Source: Crocinitomicaceae bacterium (GTDB taxonomy: Bacteria; Bacteroidota; Bacteroidia; Flavobacteriales_D; Crocinitomicaceae). From it: a stretch of 51,146 bases of DNA. The stretch spans positions 1 to 51,146 of the forward strand of contig JAFIEX010000004.1 in assembly GCA_020832365.1 (NCBI GenBank), read 5' to 3'. A program made the translations under genes and the position numbers. The notes under the pieces are model-generated. The model was not told where the DNA came from, searched no databases, and was given only the letters and a program-made list of their open reading frames with translations. Shown one piece after another: positions 35,386-43,831 of this stretch; position 1 is the stretch's first letter, and each line of letters opens with the position of its first letter.

Positions 35386-36918
35386 TTATTTTGCGTAACT
35401 CACAGAGCGCTTCTCTCTGATTAAGGTCACTTTCACCTGTCCCGGATACGTCATCTCTGTTTGAATCTTCTGGGAAATAGCAAACGATAGTTCATCCGCT
35501 TTCAAGTCGGAAACCTTCTCACTTTCCACCAATACCCTTAACTCTCTTCCCGCTTGAATAGCATAAGCTTTTACTACACCTTCGTAAGATAATGCTAAAT
35601 TTTCTAAGTCCTTAATACGCTTAATATAAGACTCCACGATTTCTCTTCTAGCACCTGGTCTGGCACCAGAAATAGCATCTGCAACTTGGACGATAGGCGC
35701 AATCAAAGTGTTCATTTCAATTTCATCATGGTGAGCACCAATTGCATTGCATACATCTGGTTTTTCGCCATATTTTTCTGCCAGCTTCATCCCTAAAATT
35801 GCATGCGGTAATTCTGGCTCTTCGTCAGGCACTTTACCAATATCATGTAGTAATCCAGCTCTTTTAGCCAGTTTCACATTTAATCCAAGCTCAGCTGCCA
35901 TGATCGCACAAATGTTAGCGACTTCCCTACTGTGTTGCAACAAGTTTTGACCGTAAGAAGAACGATATTTCATTCTCCCCACCATTCTGGTTAACTCTGG
36001 GTGCAGACCATGAATACCTAAATCAATACAAGTTCTTCTACCTGTTTCTGCAATTTCGTCATCCAAAGACTTTTTAGTTTTAGCCACCACCTCTTCAATT
36101 CTAGCAGGGTGAATACGTCCGTCTGAAACCAGTTGATGAATCGCTAAGCGCGCAATTTCTCTGCGTATTGGGTCGAAACAAGAAAGTAAAATCGCTTCAG
36201 GCGTATCGTCCACAACGATTTCCACACCAGTAGCAGCTTCTAATGCTCTGATATTCCGTCCTTCTCTACCAATGATTCTACCTTTCACCTCATCAGAATC
36301 AATATTGAAAACAGATACCGCATTTTCAATGGCTTGCTCGTGCGCTAAACGCTGGATTGATTGAATTATCACCTTTTTCGCCTCTCGATTCGCATTTAAC
36401 TTGGCTTCATCGATAATATCTTTAATATGCGACATCGCATCAGTCCTTGCCTCATCTTTGAGTGCCTCCATCAACATTTTCTTCGCTTCTTCTTTATCAA
36501 GATTAGAAATTCTCGACAATTCAGCTACTCTTTTTTGCTGAATCTTTTCTAACTCTTGTTGTTTTAAGTCTGCTAATTCAATTTTTTGTGTTAATTCTTC
36601 ATCGCGACTTTCTAGCGTCTTTTCCTTTCTGTTGACCTCTTCGATTTTTTGAGACAAGGTTTTTTCCTTTGCTTTTGTTCTGTCCTCAGCAGACTGCAAT
36701 TTTCTCTCCCGATCTTTCATCGTTTTCTCATGGTTTTCCTTCAACTGAAGAAAGCGCTCTTTGGCCTGCAAAATTTTATCTTTTTTTATCGCCTCGCCTT
36801 CATTCTCAGCGTCTTTCAACATTTGTTCTAAACGCTTTTTCATCAGCACATTCTGAACCACAAAGGTCACCGCCACTCCCGCAACTAAACCTACTACTCC
36901 TGCAATTATTATCTCCAT
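35386..36918 (-). CDS. rny: ribonuclease Y
   Basis: 510-aa membrane-anchored endoribonuclease that starts mRNA decay. N-terminal membrane helix ([19 protein letters not shown]), a coiled-coil to about residue 200, a KH domain with [16 protein letters not shown], and an HD domain with [20 protein letters not shown]. The C-terminal RNase Y domain ends in the usual [14 protein letters not shown]. Length is normal. It follows zapA with a 78-bp gap on the same strand. Confidence 0.97.
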   Translation of the reverse strand: MEIIIAGVVGLVAGVAVTFVVQNVLMKKRLEQMLKDAENEGEAIKKDKILQAKERFLQLKENHEKTMKDRERKLQSAEDRTKAKEKTLSQKIEEVNRKEKTLESRDEELTQKIELADLKQQELEKIQQKRVAELSRISNLDKEEAKKMLMEALKDEARTDAMSHIKDIIDEAKLNANREAKKVIIQSIQRLAHEQAIENAVSVFNIDSDEVKGRIIGREGRNIRALEAATGVEIVVDDTPEAILLSCFDPIRREIARLAIHQLVSDGRIHPARIEEVVAKTKKSLDDEIAETGRRTCIDLGIHGLHPELTRMVGRMKYRSSYGQNLLQHSREVANICAIMAAELGLNVKLAKRAGLLHDIGKVPDEEPELPHAILGMKLAEKYGEKPDVCNAIGAHHDEIEMNTLIAPIVQVADAISGARPGARREIVESYIKRIKDLENLALSYEGVVKAYAIQAGRELRVLVESEKVSDLKADELSFAISQKIQTEMTYPGQVKVTLIREKRSVSYAK

Positions 36919-36996
36919 ATTATTCTAAAAAAAAACCCTACGACAAGTCACACTGCGCAACTTGTTTTCGGGAAATGACATTATTTAAATTTGTTA

Positions 36997-37287
36997 TTAA
37001 CTGCGGACAACTTGCAACAAACGCATTAATTCTTCTTTAACCTCCTCTAACCCCTCGTTGTTTTCAGCACCATTAGGTACTACATTTGAAGCGTCTTTGG
37101 TTGCCAACTGAAGTGCTGTCATTGCCAGTAAGTCCTGCATATCTTTTACTGCATAATTTTCTTGAAGCTGTTTGATACTGCTATTGATTAATCGAACGGC
37201 AGCATGCACCTTTTCCTCCTCTGACTCATTTATTGTCAAAGGATAAGTTCTTCCCGCGATAATCACTTTTACAGATAACTTACTCAT
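36997..37287 (-). CDS. zapA: cell division protein ZapA
   Basis: 96-aa FtsZ-ring stabilising protein. The family pattern is VKVIIAGRTYPLTINESEEE followed by the long helix LLAMTALQLATKDASN. The start ATG 37287 overlaps the stop of the upstream coiled-coil gene by one base, typical for the zapB/zapA pairing in Bacteroidota. Confidence 0.9.
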   Translation of the reverse strand: MSKLSVKVIIAGRTYPLTINESEEEKVHAAVRLINSSIKQLQENYAVKDMQDLLAMTALQLATKDASNVVPNGAENNEGLEEVKEELMRLLQVVRS

Positions 37288-37598
37288 TATACCTGCTTCA
37301 ATCTATTTATACATTCGTCTATCTCCCTAACTAACGCATCAATTTCAGCCTCACTCACCACGATTCCTTCTTGCTTAGGAAGCTGCTGGTTTTGTTCCGT
37401 TGCTTTCATCTGTTGCGTTAAATCATCTATTTTAGACTGGAAATCTTTCAATTCCTCCTCTCTTTTTCGCAACTGTGCAGTAACCTGAACCAAGTTCGAC
37501 GAAAGCTCAGAGTTATTCTCCTTTAACTCAGAAAGCTTGGCCTTCAAACTTGTGATTTCCACATCTAATGCTGCAATAATTGACTTGATTTCTTCCAT
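37287..37598 (-). CDS. ZapB-like coiled-coil protein upstream of zapA
   Basis: 103-aa, almost wholly coiled-coil protein (MEEIKSIIAALDVEITSLKA ... VREIDECINRLKQV). The heptad pattern and coupled position before zapA suggest a division-ring partner, but the sequence itself is too simple for certainty. The start was set to ATG 37598 because a well-formed promoter at 37617-37646 lies just upstream; a longer frame to 37730 would include that promoter and encode a spurious hydrophobic segment. Confidence 0.75.
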   Translation of the reverse strand: MEEIKSIIAALDVEITSLKAKLSELKENNSELSSNLVQVTAQLRKREEELKDFQSKIDDLTQQMKATEQNQQLPKQEGIVVSEAEIDALVREIDECINRLKQV

Positions 37599-37616
37599 TT
37601 CTAAAATCGACTTGGA

Positions 37617-37646
37617 CAAATTTACAAATTCGCTAAGATATAGCAA
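37617..37646 (-). promoter_or_regulatory. promoter of the zapB-like/zapA operon
   Basis: Minus-strand TTG (37646-37644), 19-nt spacer and TAAATTTG (37624-37617) fit the Bacteroidetes consensus fully. The gene start lies 18 nt further on. Confidence 0.8.
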
Positions 37647-37849
37647 CATGAAAATTAAAAATATTAGGTAAGGTGATAATAATTGGTAAGACTTTCTGTT
37701 AGTTGAAACGCACAGACCTATTCCAAACATTATAATACATGATGAGAAATGATCAAAAAAACAGTAACTGTTTCATCGCTGCAATAATATTCACAAATCA
37801 ATGTTATCATTAGCAGCTAAACAATCATAAATTTAATGTTGCAGACAAC

Positions 37850-37857
37850 TATTTTTG
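37850..37857 (+). promoter_or_regulatory. -7 element of the M23 peptidase gene
   Basis: TATTTTTG on the plus strand, 25 nt before the start codon at 37883. No TTG at the proper -33 spacing, so only partial support. Confidence 0.4.
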
Positions 37858-37882
37858 TGCTATTAGCTATTAAAACTAGGGT

Positions 37883-39619
37883 ATGACATTGAAAAAGTTA
37901 AAATCAAGATTTCTATTTGCTTTTTTGTGGAGCAGTTTCTTTTCAACAATCATGCATGCGCAGTACGACCCTAGTAAAAACTACGATTTACATCCTCCAT
38001 TAAAAATTCCGCTCGTTTTGGCAGGTAATTTTGGAGAATTGCGCAGTAATCACTTCCATACGGGATTGGATTTTAAAACAAACAGGAAAGAAGGGTACAA
38101 AATTTATTCCGTTGCTGACGGCTATGTATCACGCATAAAAGTATCACCATGGGGCTATGGTCACGTTGTTTACATCACACACTACAATGGTCTTTCATCT
38201 GTTTATGCGCATTGTTCTGATTTCATTGGAGAAGTCAAAGCATTAGTTAACGCGCAGCAAAGAAAACGACAAGATTTTGCCTTTGAATATTATCCAGAGC
38301 CAGATAGTCTAAAGGTTCAACGAGGCCAAGCCATTGCACTTTCTGGAAATACTGGGGGTAGCACAGCGCCGCATTTGCATTTTGAAATTAGAGATGCGTT
38401 AACAGAGGAAGCCATCAACCCCATGCTTTTCGGTTTTGAAATATCAGACACCCGAAAGCCTTTAATTAGGGGTGTTAAAGTTTACGGCCTAACAGCAGAG
38501 GGATACCGCATCCCTAATAAATCTAGAACACTCAACACCTTTGGTGGTAATGGCAAATACCAAGTAACTGGAAATAAAATTGTAATCCCTGCAAACTACA
38601 GCTCTATTCAAGGTGGTATTGGCTTTGCTTTTGACGCAGTTGACCAACTGGATGCTGCGGATAATATTTGTGGAATTTTCCAAGCCATACTCATTGTTAA
38701 TGGCGACACAATTTTCAAACAAGATATGACAAGAATTGCTTTTGAGTCGAATCGTTACATTAACTGTCATAAAGATTATGAAGCCTATCACAGTCAGAGA
38801 AAGCATTTTCACAAAGCATTTAAAACCATACACAATCCATTGCCGATTTACACTTTCGATAAAAATAATGGCATTATTCAGATATCACCAGACAGCACTT
38901 ATAGCATTAAATATATTTGTATAGACACTGAAAATAATCAAAGCGAGTTAAATTTTGATTTGATAGTTAGCGCTGGTGAGCTTTCTGATTTATCTGATTT
39001 ATTTCAACCTTCTGCACAATATTTATATCCAGATAGCGGCTATTCGATTAAAGAGGAAAACTACCTCGTTTTGTTTACGCCTAATTTAATTTACGAGCCC
39101 ACAGCACTCTTCGAGGAAAGAAATCAGAACAGCTTTAAGTTTGGTAAAACAAGCGTACCACTGCAAGAATATTATAAAGTAATGTTTAAATCACCAGCAA
39201 AGTTTGCTCATTTACCACCGGAAAGATTAGTCATTGCAAGAGAAAATGAAAGTGGCAGAAAATATGCTGAAAAAAGTCATTATTTCGAAGGATGGATTAC
39301 TGCTTGGGTGAGAGATTTTGGAAAGTTTTATGTTACCGCTGATACAATCCCCCCGAAGATTGCTGCACAAAATGTATTTAATGGAAAGCAAGTGAATGGC
39401 CAGACACTGCGTTGGTCGATTAAAGATGACTTTTCAGGTGTTACAGATTACGACGTTTACATCGATGATGAATGGTACTTATTACAATATGAGCCAAAGG
39501 TAGCAGCAGGATATTTTTTTCAACCACCAACAGATTTGAAAGGGAGAAAACAACTAACTATCCGAGCAGAAGATGCCTGTGGAAACATAAATGAAATAAG
39601 TTATTCTGTTGTTTTTTGA
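37883..39619 (+). CDS. M23-family (LytM) peptidase, exported
   Basis: 578-aa protein with an N-terminal signal peptide (hydrophobic LFAFLWSSFFSTIM, cut near AQYD). The LytM domain at residues ~35-185 keeps the zinc and catalytic residues: FHTGLDFKT (H-x-x-x-D, about residue 59), SSVYAHCSDF and APHLHFEIRD (H-x-H, about 164). The C-terminal 390 residues are beta-rich and unassigned. It may cut peptidoglycan cross-links outside the inner membrane. Ends 36 bp before a bidirectional terminator. Confidence 0.9.
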   Translation: MTLKKLKSRFLFAFLWSSFFSTIMHAQYDPSKNYDLHPPLKIPLVLAGNFGELRSNHFHTGLDFKTNRKEGYKIYSVADGYVSRIKVSPWGYGHVVYITHYNGLSSVYAHCSDFIGEVKALVNAQQRKRQDFAFEYYPEPDSLKVQRGQAIALSGNTGGSTAPHLHFEIRDALTEEAINPMLFGFEISDTRKPLIRGVKVYGLTAEGYRIPNKSRTLNTFGGNGKYQVTGNKIVIPANYSSIQGGIGFAFDAVDQLDAADNICGIFQAILIVNGDTIFKQDMTRIAFESNRYINCHKDYEAYHSQRKHFHKAFKTIHNPLPIYTFDKNNGIIQISPDSTYSIKYICIDTENNQSELNFDLIVSAGELSDLSDLFQPSAQYLYPDSGYSIKEENYLVLFTPNLIYEPTALFEERNQNSFKFGKTSVPLQEYYKVMFKSPAKFAHLPPERLVIARENESGRKYAEKSHYFEGWITAWVRDFGKFYVTADTIPPKIAAQNVFNGKQVNGQTLRWSIKDDFSGVTDYDVYIDDEWYLLQYEPKVAAGYFFQPPTDLKGRKQLTIRAEDACGNINEISYSVVF

Positions 39620-39655
39620 TAAAAATCAATCACAAAAAAGGAACTATTCAAACTA

Positions 39656-39684
39656 AAAAAAGATTGCGTAAAGCAATCTTTTTT
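39656..39684. terminator. bidirectional terminator (original terminator of tRNA-Leu before insertion)
   Basis: AAAAAAGATTGC and its exact complement GCAATCTTTTTT flank the 5-nt loop GTAAA. It terminates the M23 gene rightwards. Leftward-facing it would have terminated tRNA-Leu before the 5.9-kb element came between them. Confidence 0.88.
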
Positions 39685-39702
39685 AATTAGTGCCCAGGAC
39701 TG
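39681..39702. repeat. left attachment-site copy (22-bp direct repeat)
   Basis: Perfect 22-bp direct repeat of 45589-45610, containing TGCCCAGGACTG from the acceptor/T-arm end of tRNA-Leu. Downstream bases (AACCATAATG) resemble the tRNA continuation with a gap. It marks the left edge of the integrated element. Confidence 0.92.
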
Positions 39703-39821
39703 AACCATAATGTAGCTAACTTAAACCTCATTAAATTAGTATCAAATACCACTAAAAACAAGCATTAAAGCCACTTTTGAGAGATTAACAAAATTTGCCT
39801 AAATCGGTTTAAATTAGAATA

Positions 39822-39852
39822 TGTGGGGAAAATGTGGGGAAAATGTGGGGAA
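39822..39852 (+). repeat. three TGTGGGGAA repeats, left end of element
   Basis: Copies begin at 39822, 39833 and 39844, exactly 11 bp apart, which puts them on one face of the helix. The same unit appears twice at the right end. They lie directly before the int -7 element, so recombinase binding here would also affect int expression. Likely arm-type recombinase sites. Confidence 0.75.
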
Positions 39853-39857
39853 AACAT

Positions 39858-39865
39858 TATATTTG
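39858..39865 (+). promoter_or_regulatory. -7 element of the integrase gene
   Basis: TATATTTG, exact TAnnTTTG match, 19 nt before the int ATG at 39885. The -33 position falls inside the TGTGGGGAA repeats and has no TTG. Confidence 0.5.
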
Positions 39866-39884
39866 TCATAACAAATTATCAATT

Positions 39885-41174
39885 ATGGCAACAGTTAAAT
39901 ATTTCATCAAAGGAAAGGGAGAAGCAACAACCATTTACACACGTTTAAGAGATGGCCGAGAAACCGATATAACAACGTCCACAGGTTACACAATTAACCC
40001 CGAGTTCTGGAGTGACAAGAAAGGAGAACCAAAACAAGTTGCTGGAAACAAAGACAAGTTAAATTTATCCAACGATTTAAGAACTTTAAAGAATTTCATC
40101 ATTAACAAGTTGAATGAAGACAAGGGAACAACCTCTATTGATAAAGATTGGTTAAACCATGTTGTTGCAGTCTATAAGAACCCATCTATTGACAGTAAAG
40201 AAATTTTATTGATGGATGCTATAAAAAACTATCAATCGGAATTGAAAACAAAGTTTAACCCGAAAACAGGAAAACTAATTTCAAACTATACTCTCAAAAA
40301 TTATAATACTACCTTAATGAGATTGGAGAAATTCGAGAAATTCAAGAAGTACCAATATTTTTTGCATGAAGTAGATTTAACGTTTCATTCCGATTATAAG
40401 AAGTTCGCCACAACAAAATTAGGTTTATCCATTAACAGTATAGGCAAGGACATAAAGCAAATTAAAACCGTTTGTCTGGATGCCAGAGACAGAGGTTACG
40501 ACATTAACAAGCAAGCAGAGAGCCGAAAATTTACGATGCAATCAGAACCAACCTTATTTGTGACATTAACAGAAAGCGAGATTAACACTATCAAAGGACA
40601 TGAGTTTAAACAAAACTACCTAAGTAATGCGAGAGATTGGTTAATAATTGGATGCTGGACAGGTTGTCGAGTTGGCGACCTCATGCAGTTGGACAACAAT
40701 AATATCATTCACAACAACAAAGGACAGAAGTTTATCCGATACACCCAGAGCAAAACAGGGAAACAAGTCGATTTACCAATACACCCACAAGTTAATGAGG
40801 TGCTGGAGAGGTTAGGGAGTTTTCCAAGACCAATATCATTTGTTAATTTCAATCTGTATATCAAAGAAGTTTGTAAACTTGCTGGATTAACGCAATTAGT
40901 CAAGGGAACACGACAGAACCCAAGCACCCATAAAAAAGAAACAGGAATGTTTGAGAAATGGGAGTTAATTAAGTCGCATACGTGCCGACGATCATTCGCC
41001 ACTAATCATTATAACAAGTTGTCGAATAAATTAATCATGCGAGTAACAGGACACGCCACCGAAAAGATGTTATTAAACTACATAGGAGAGACAGAAACCG
41101 ACCATTTGAACGACTTCATGAATGTTTGGGATAATGACAAGGAAAATGAAGTTAAATCAATCAAAACAGCTTAA
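39885..41174 (+). CDS. tyrosine recombinase / integrase
   Basis: 429-aa site-specific recombinase of the Bacteroidetes type: an N-terminal arm-binding domain (TVKYFIKGKGEATTIYTRLR, GYTINPEFWSDKK), a SAM-like core-binding domain (about 110-220) and a catalytic domain. Catalytic residues: R in GCWTGCRVGDLMQL, K in YTQSKTGKQVDLP, H-x-x-R in SHTCRRSFATNHY, GH in RVTGHATEKM and the nucleophile Y in LLNYIGETE. It should integrate and excise the element at tRNA-Leu. The ATG 39885 fits the family N-terminus; a longer frame would run back through the TGTGGGGAA repeats. Confidence 0.93.
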   Translation: MATVKYFIKGKGEATTIYTRLRDGRETDITTSTGYTINPEFWSDKKGEPKQVAGNKDKLNLSNDLRTLKNFIINKLNEDKGTTSIDKDWLNHVVAVYKNPSIDSKEILLMDAIKNYQSELKTKFNPKTGKLISNYTLKNYNTTLMRLEKFEKFKKYQYFLHEVDLTFHSDYKKFATTKLGLSINSIGKDIKQIKTVCLDARDRGYDINKQAESRKFTMQSEPTLFVTLTESEINTIKGHEFKQNYLSNARDWLIIGCWTGCRVGDLMQLDNNNIIHNNKGQKFIRYTQSKTGKQVDLPIHPQVNEVLERLGSFPRPISFVNFNLYIKEVCKLAGLTQLVKGTRQNPSTHKKETGMFEKWELIKSHTCRRSFATNHYNKLSNKLIMRVTGHATEKMLLNYIGETETDHLNDFMNVWDNDKENEVKSIKTA

Positions 41175-41299
41175 TGTTTAAATTTAAAATAACTATGTTA
41201 GGAACGTCGCAATCTTAAAACCGACAAGGGAATAAATTTTTATCCACAAAACACAAGCGAAATTGTTAAATTCTTTCTGAAATAAAATAGGCAAATTTC

Positions 41300-41319
41300 C
41301 AAAGTTAGATGTAACTTTG
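41300..41319. repeat. 8-bp inverted repeat in the element control region
   Basis: CAAAGTTA and TAACTTTG are perfect complements around GATG. No T-run follows, so an operator is more likely than a terminator. Confidence 0.5.
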
Positions 41320-41433
41320 AAACGCCAAATGAGGAAAACCGCAAACTACAGCAATAGAATGCGGTCTACTTGAAACAATGTGATTACCTCAATTTTTATC
41401 TTTGTTGATGCAAATATACACACTATTATTTAA

Positions 41434-41471
41434 TACACAAGTTTTTTTTATAAACTTTTTTAAATTGTGTA
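41434..41471. repeat. inverted repeat TACACAA...TTGTGTA
   Basis: Arms of 7 bp, extendable to about 10 with one bulge, around a T/A-rich centre, 74 bp upstream of the first HTH gene. Possible repressor site. Confidence 0.35.
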
Positions 41472-41544
41472 GCACAAACCACCGAGGTAAAATCATTTTT
41501 CAATAGGGCTTCTAAGGCATATTTATTAACTAAAATTTTTAAGT

Positions 41545-41712
41545 ATGTTATGTACTAAAGAAGTTGCATCTATTTTAGGATGCACAACAAGAAACGTTGC
41601 CAGATTGGTAACTATTGGAAAACTAAAGCCTATACACAGGCATAACAGATTTTTCCTTTTCGATGAGAAAGAAGTATTAACCTTTAAATCAATTCGAGAT
41701 GGAAAACAGTAA
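41545..41712 (+). CDS. 55-aa helix-turn-helix protein (AlpA/excisionase-like)
   Basis: Short gene not reaching usual length cut-offs. The protein begins MLCTKEVASILGCTTRNVAR and continues with a winged-type segment containing HRHNRFFLFDEKEVL, the pattern of MerR-like HTH_17 excisionase-type proteins (helix-turn-helix, then R-x-x-x-F strand). Its last 14 bases overlap the start of the next HTH gene, so both are translated together. A role in excision or in control of the operon is likely from family and place. Confidence 0.75.
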   Translation: MLCTKEVASILGCTTRNVARLVTIGKLKPIHRHNRFFLFDEKEVLTFKSIRDGKQ

Positions 41713-41998
41713 TTTAACCCACAACGATTTGCCAAAAGCAGTTGGTTTGTTATTGGAACGATTGGAGCGAATAGAAGCGAGTTTAACCGCTCAAAATTCA
41801 AAGGTAGAACAAACACCTCATCAGGAGAGTGAAACGTTCCTAACGAGAAAGGAAACCGCCCAATTTTTTAAGATTAGTTTATACACCGTCCACGATTGGA
41901 TGAACAAAGGTATAATCAAACCTTATAAGGCTGGAAACAGAACGTATTTCAAGCAATCGGAGTTAGTCGAAGTTCTAAATAATTCTAATAGTCAGTAA
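41699..41998 (+). CDS. 99-aa helix-turn-helix protein (excisionase-like)
   Basis: HTH_17-family DNA-binding domain in the C-terminal half: FLTRKETAQFFKISLYTVHD then MNKGIIKPYKAGNRTYFKQS. The N-terminal half is a helix (LLLERLERIEASL) that may dimerise. Such proteins act as excision factors or regulators in integrative elements. It overlaps the previous HTH gene by 14 bp and is followed with a 1-bp gap by the 54-aa gene. Confidence 0.85.
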   Translation: MENSNLTHNDLPKAVGLLLERLERIEASLTAQNSKVEQTPHQESETFLTRKETAQFFKISLYTVHDWMNKGIIKPYKAGNRTYFKQSELVEVLNNSNSQ

Positions 41999-41999
41999 C

Positions 42000-42164
42000 A
42001 TGGTATTAAGAAAAAAGGGAGCGCAACAACGCACCCCCCAAACAAATTATCAATGTTCTGGCAAAAGACCACCGATAACGCAAAAATACAAAATATTTGC
42101 CTTATATCAATGGCTAAGAGGTTGGAGCATTGCAGTATTTAATCTACTAAAAACGATATTGTAA
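42000..42164 (+). CDS. 54-aa small basic protein of the element (previously uncalled)
   Basis: An ATG-started frame of 54 codons fills the gap between the HTH gene and the helicase gene precisely: it begins 1 bp after the HTH stop, and its stop TAA overlaps the helicase ATG as TAATG. This double coupling is the main evidence for a real gene. The protein has a very basic N-terminus (MVLRKKGAQQRTPQ) and a hydrophobic or amphipathic C-terminus (ALYQWLRGWSIAVFNLLKT), so it might bind DNA or membrane. No family recognised. Confidence 0.6.
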   Translation: MVLRKKGAQQRTPQTNYQCSGKRPPITQKYKIFALYQWLRGWSIAVFNLLKTIL

Positions 42165-43744
42165 TGAGTGAACAAAATATATTTTTAGGACAATCCCCCC
42201 AGAAAATAGACAAATCAAAGTTAAGGATTAAGAAGCCTATTTATTTAAAAGATAGTGCCTTTGCTTATGATTTATGGGAGTGGAAATATAACAACAATTC
42301 AAAGAAGTTTGAAATTAGTTCTTTGTATTACCAAGGAATGAGGGAATTTATTAATTCGTTGGATTATTATAAAAGACAGTTGTCAGATAAAGACCATATT
42401 TATATTAAAGAGGTTGACAATGTAATACAAGAAATTACAAAAGATGATCTTAATGATGAGGTACGTAATTATGTAGATAGCATTAGACAACCTATCAAAT
42501 TTACATACAATGATACAGAATATTCGATACCGTGCGAAACGTTCAAGAATATCTATCTAAAACAGCATCATAATATAACAAATGATAAGTGGTTAACCAA
42601 TATTCAGAAGCATGAGAAACCCATATTAAAAGATACTGAAACAAGTTCTTTCTTTGTGTTTAATAATGGACTTATTGAAGTCACAAAAGACAATATCGAG
42701 ATGAAAAACTTAGATGAGTTGAAAGGTGTTTGTGTATGGAAAGACCAAGTAATAAACCATTATTTTACATACATTGAAGACCGCACAGGAATAGAGGGAG
42801 AATATGAAAAATTCATTCATAACGTATGTAATAAAGAGCCTCAAAGAGTTCTGGCATTATGTAGTGCAATAGGCTATTTGTTACATAATCATTTTGACCG
42901 TACAAAAGGACAAGCAGTCATATTTTATGATGAAGCCTTAACAGACAGTAATAACCCCCAGGGGGGAACAGGAAAAGGCGCAACCGTTCAAGGAATAAAG
43001 CAAATGAGAAAAACCGCAAAAATTGATGGTAAAAACTATAAATCAGACGACAAATTCAAATGGAGCAATGTAAACCCAGACACACAATTAGTTTGGATTG
43101 ATGAAACTAATAAGAATTTTGATTTTAAAGATATGTTTTCAAACTTAACAGATGGCTGGCAAGTGGAACGTAAATTTCAAAATAAATTCGACATTGCACC
43201 AGAAGACAGTCCAAAGGTTTTAATTTGTTCAAATTCCATATTAGAAAATAAAGGAACAAGTAATAAGCGACGACAGTATGTAATTGAATTTTCTGACTTC
43301 TATTCAAGTAAGATTATCACAGGTACTGAAGAGCCAATAAAAGATGAACACGGAACTTTGTTTTCAGATAAATGGAGCATTGAAGAATGGAATAAATTTT
43401 ATTCCTTCATGCTGGAATGTTCGCAACTTTATTTGTCACAAGGTCTATGTGATTATGAGCGTAAAAATGTAGGCTTTAATTTACTCAAACAACAAACTTG
43501 CGACGAGTTCATGGAGTACATTATAAGCACACCACCACCAACAAACATTGATTTTATCATGAAAGATTTATTTGATGAATTTAAGTCATGTTATTTAGGT
43601 GAGGACAGTAAAACTACTCAAAGAACATTCACTAATTGGATAAAAAAATATTGTGCGACTGAAAGCCTTGAATTTATCAGAGTAGGGAAGTCAAACGGAA
43701 ACCCAATTTATCAAATTAGGGAACAAGGGAACAAGCTACAATAA
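42164..43744 (+). CDS. SF3-type replicative helicase (phage/plasmid primase-helicase family)
   Basis: 526-aa protein. The C-terminal half is a P-loop ATPase: Walker A NPQGGTGKGATVQGIKQM (about residues 264-281), Walker B TQLVWIDETNKNFD (about 305-318) and a sensor motif SPKVLICSNSIL, with NKRRQYVIEFSDFYS after it; this is the order of D5/P4-like and DUF5906-type helicases of phages and plasmids. The N-terminal half (1-230) shows no catalytic primase motif that I can identify. It should unwind the element's DNA during replication; with the polymerase gene just downstream the two would make a replication pair. Its start is coupled to the 54-aa gene. Confidence 0.85.
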   Translation: MSEQNIFLGQSPQKIDKSKLRIKKPIYLKDSAFAYDLWEWKYNNNSKKFEISSLYYQGMREFINSLDYYKRQLSDKDHIYIKEVDNVIQEITKDDLNDEVRNYVDSIRQPIKFTYNDTEYSIPCETFKNIYLKQHHNITNDKWLTNIQKHEKPILKDTETSSFFVFNNGLIEVTKDNIEMKNLDELKGVCVWKDQVINHYFTYIEDRTGIEGEYEKFIHNVCNKEPQRVLALCSAIGYLLHNHFDRTKGQAVIFYDEALTDSNNPQGGTGKGATVQGIKQMRKTAKIDGKNYKSDDKFKWSNVNPDTQLVWIDETNKNFDFKDMFSNLTDGWQVERKFQNKFDIAPEDSPKVLICSNSILENKGTSNKRRQYVIEFSDFYSSKIITGTEEPIKDEHGTLFSDKWSIEEWNKFYSFMLECSQLYLSQGLCDYERKNVGFNLLKQQTCDEFMEYIISTPPPTNIDFIMKDLFDEFKSCYLGEDSKTTQRTFTNWIKKYCATESLEFIRVGKSNGNPIYQIREQGNKLQ

Positions 43745-43749
43745 AAAAA

Positions 43750-43781
43750 GGGGGGGGTAATTATTTTTACATATACCCCCC
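43750..43781 (+). repeat. G8 ... C6 inverted run after the helicase gene
   Basis: Eight Gs and six Cs, 18 nt apart, can pair into a short GC-only stem between the helicase stop and the polymerase start. No T-run follows, so it is not a classical terminator; it may reduce polymerase expression or stabilise the upstream RNA. Confidence 0.45.
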
Positions 43782-43831
43782 ATATTTAGATAGATGTTGT
43801 TCCCTTAATCCCTGAAATAATAACTACAAAA

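Larger units (their letters stand above)
41175..41544. other. regulatory gap between integrase and HTH genes
   Basis: About 370 bp with no credible ORF. It holds two inverted repeats: CAAAGTTA / TAACTTTG with a 4-bp loop (41300-41319), and TACACAA / TTGTGTA around a T-rich stretch (41434-41471). Probably carries the promoter and operator for the downstream operon, and possibly a replication origin; no box is certain. Confidence 0.5.

Noticed and set aside
36919-36996. 6S RNA next to zapA, as in enterobacteria
   Set aside because: The gap is only 78 bp and shows no long hairpin.
37599-37730. N-terminal extension of the ZapB-like protein with a hydrophobic helix
   Set aside because: A full promoter (37617-37646) lies inside it; the coiled-coil protein starts at 37598.
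39691-39720. A second, degraded tRNA-Leu gene
   Set aside because: Only the acceptor end is present; it is the att copy left by integration.
39822-39852. Tandem repeats as a CRISPR remnant
   Set aside because: Units are 9-11 bp with no spacers and recur at the other element end; arm-type sites fit better.
39834-39884. Longer integrase start
   Set aside because: The extended frame runs through the TGTGGGGAA repeats and the TATATTTG promoter element; ATG 39885 gives the usual arm-domain N-terminus.
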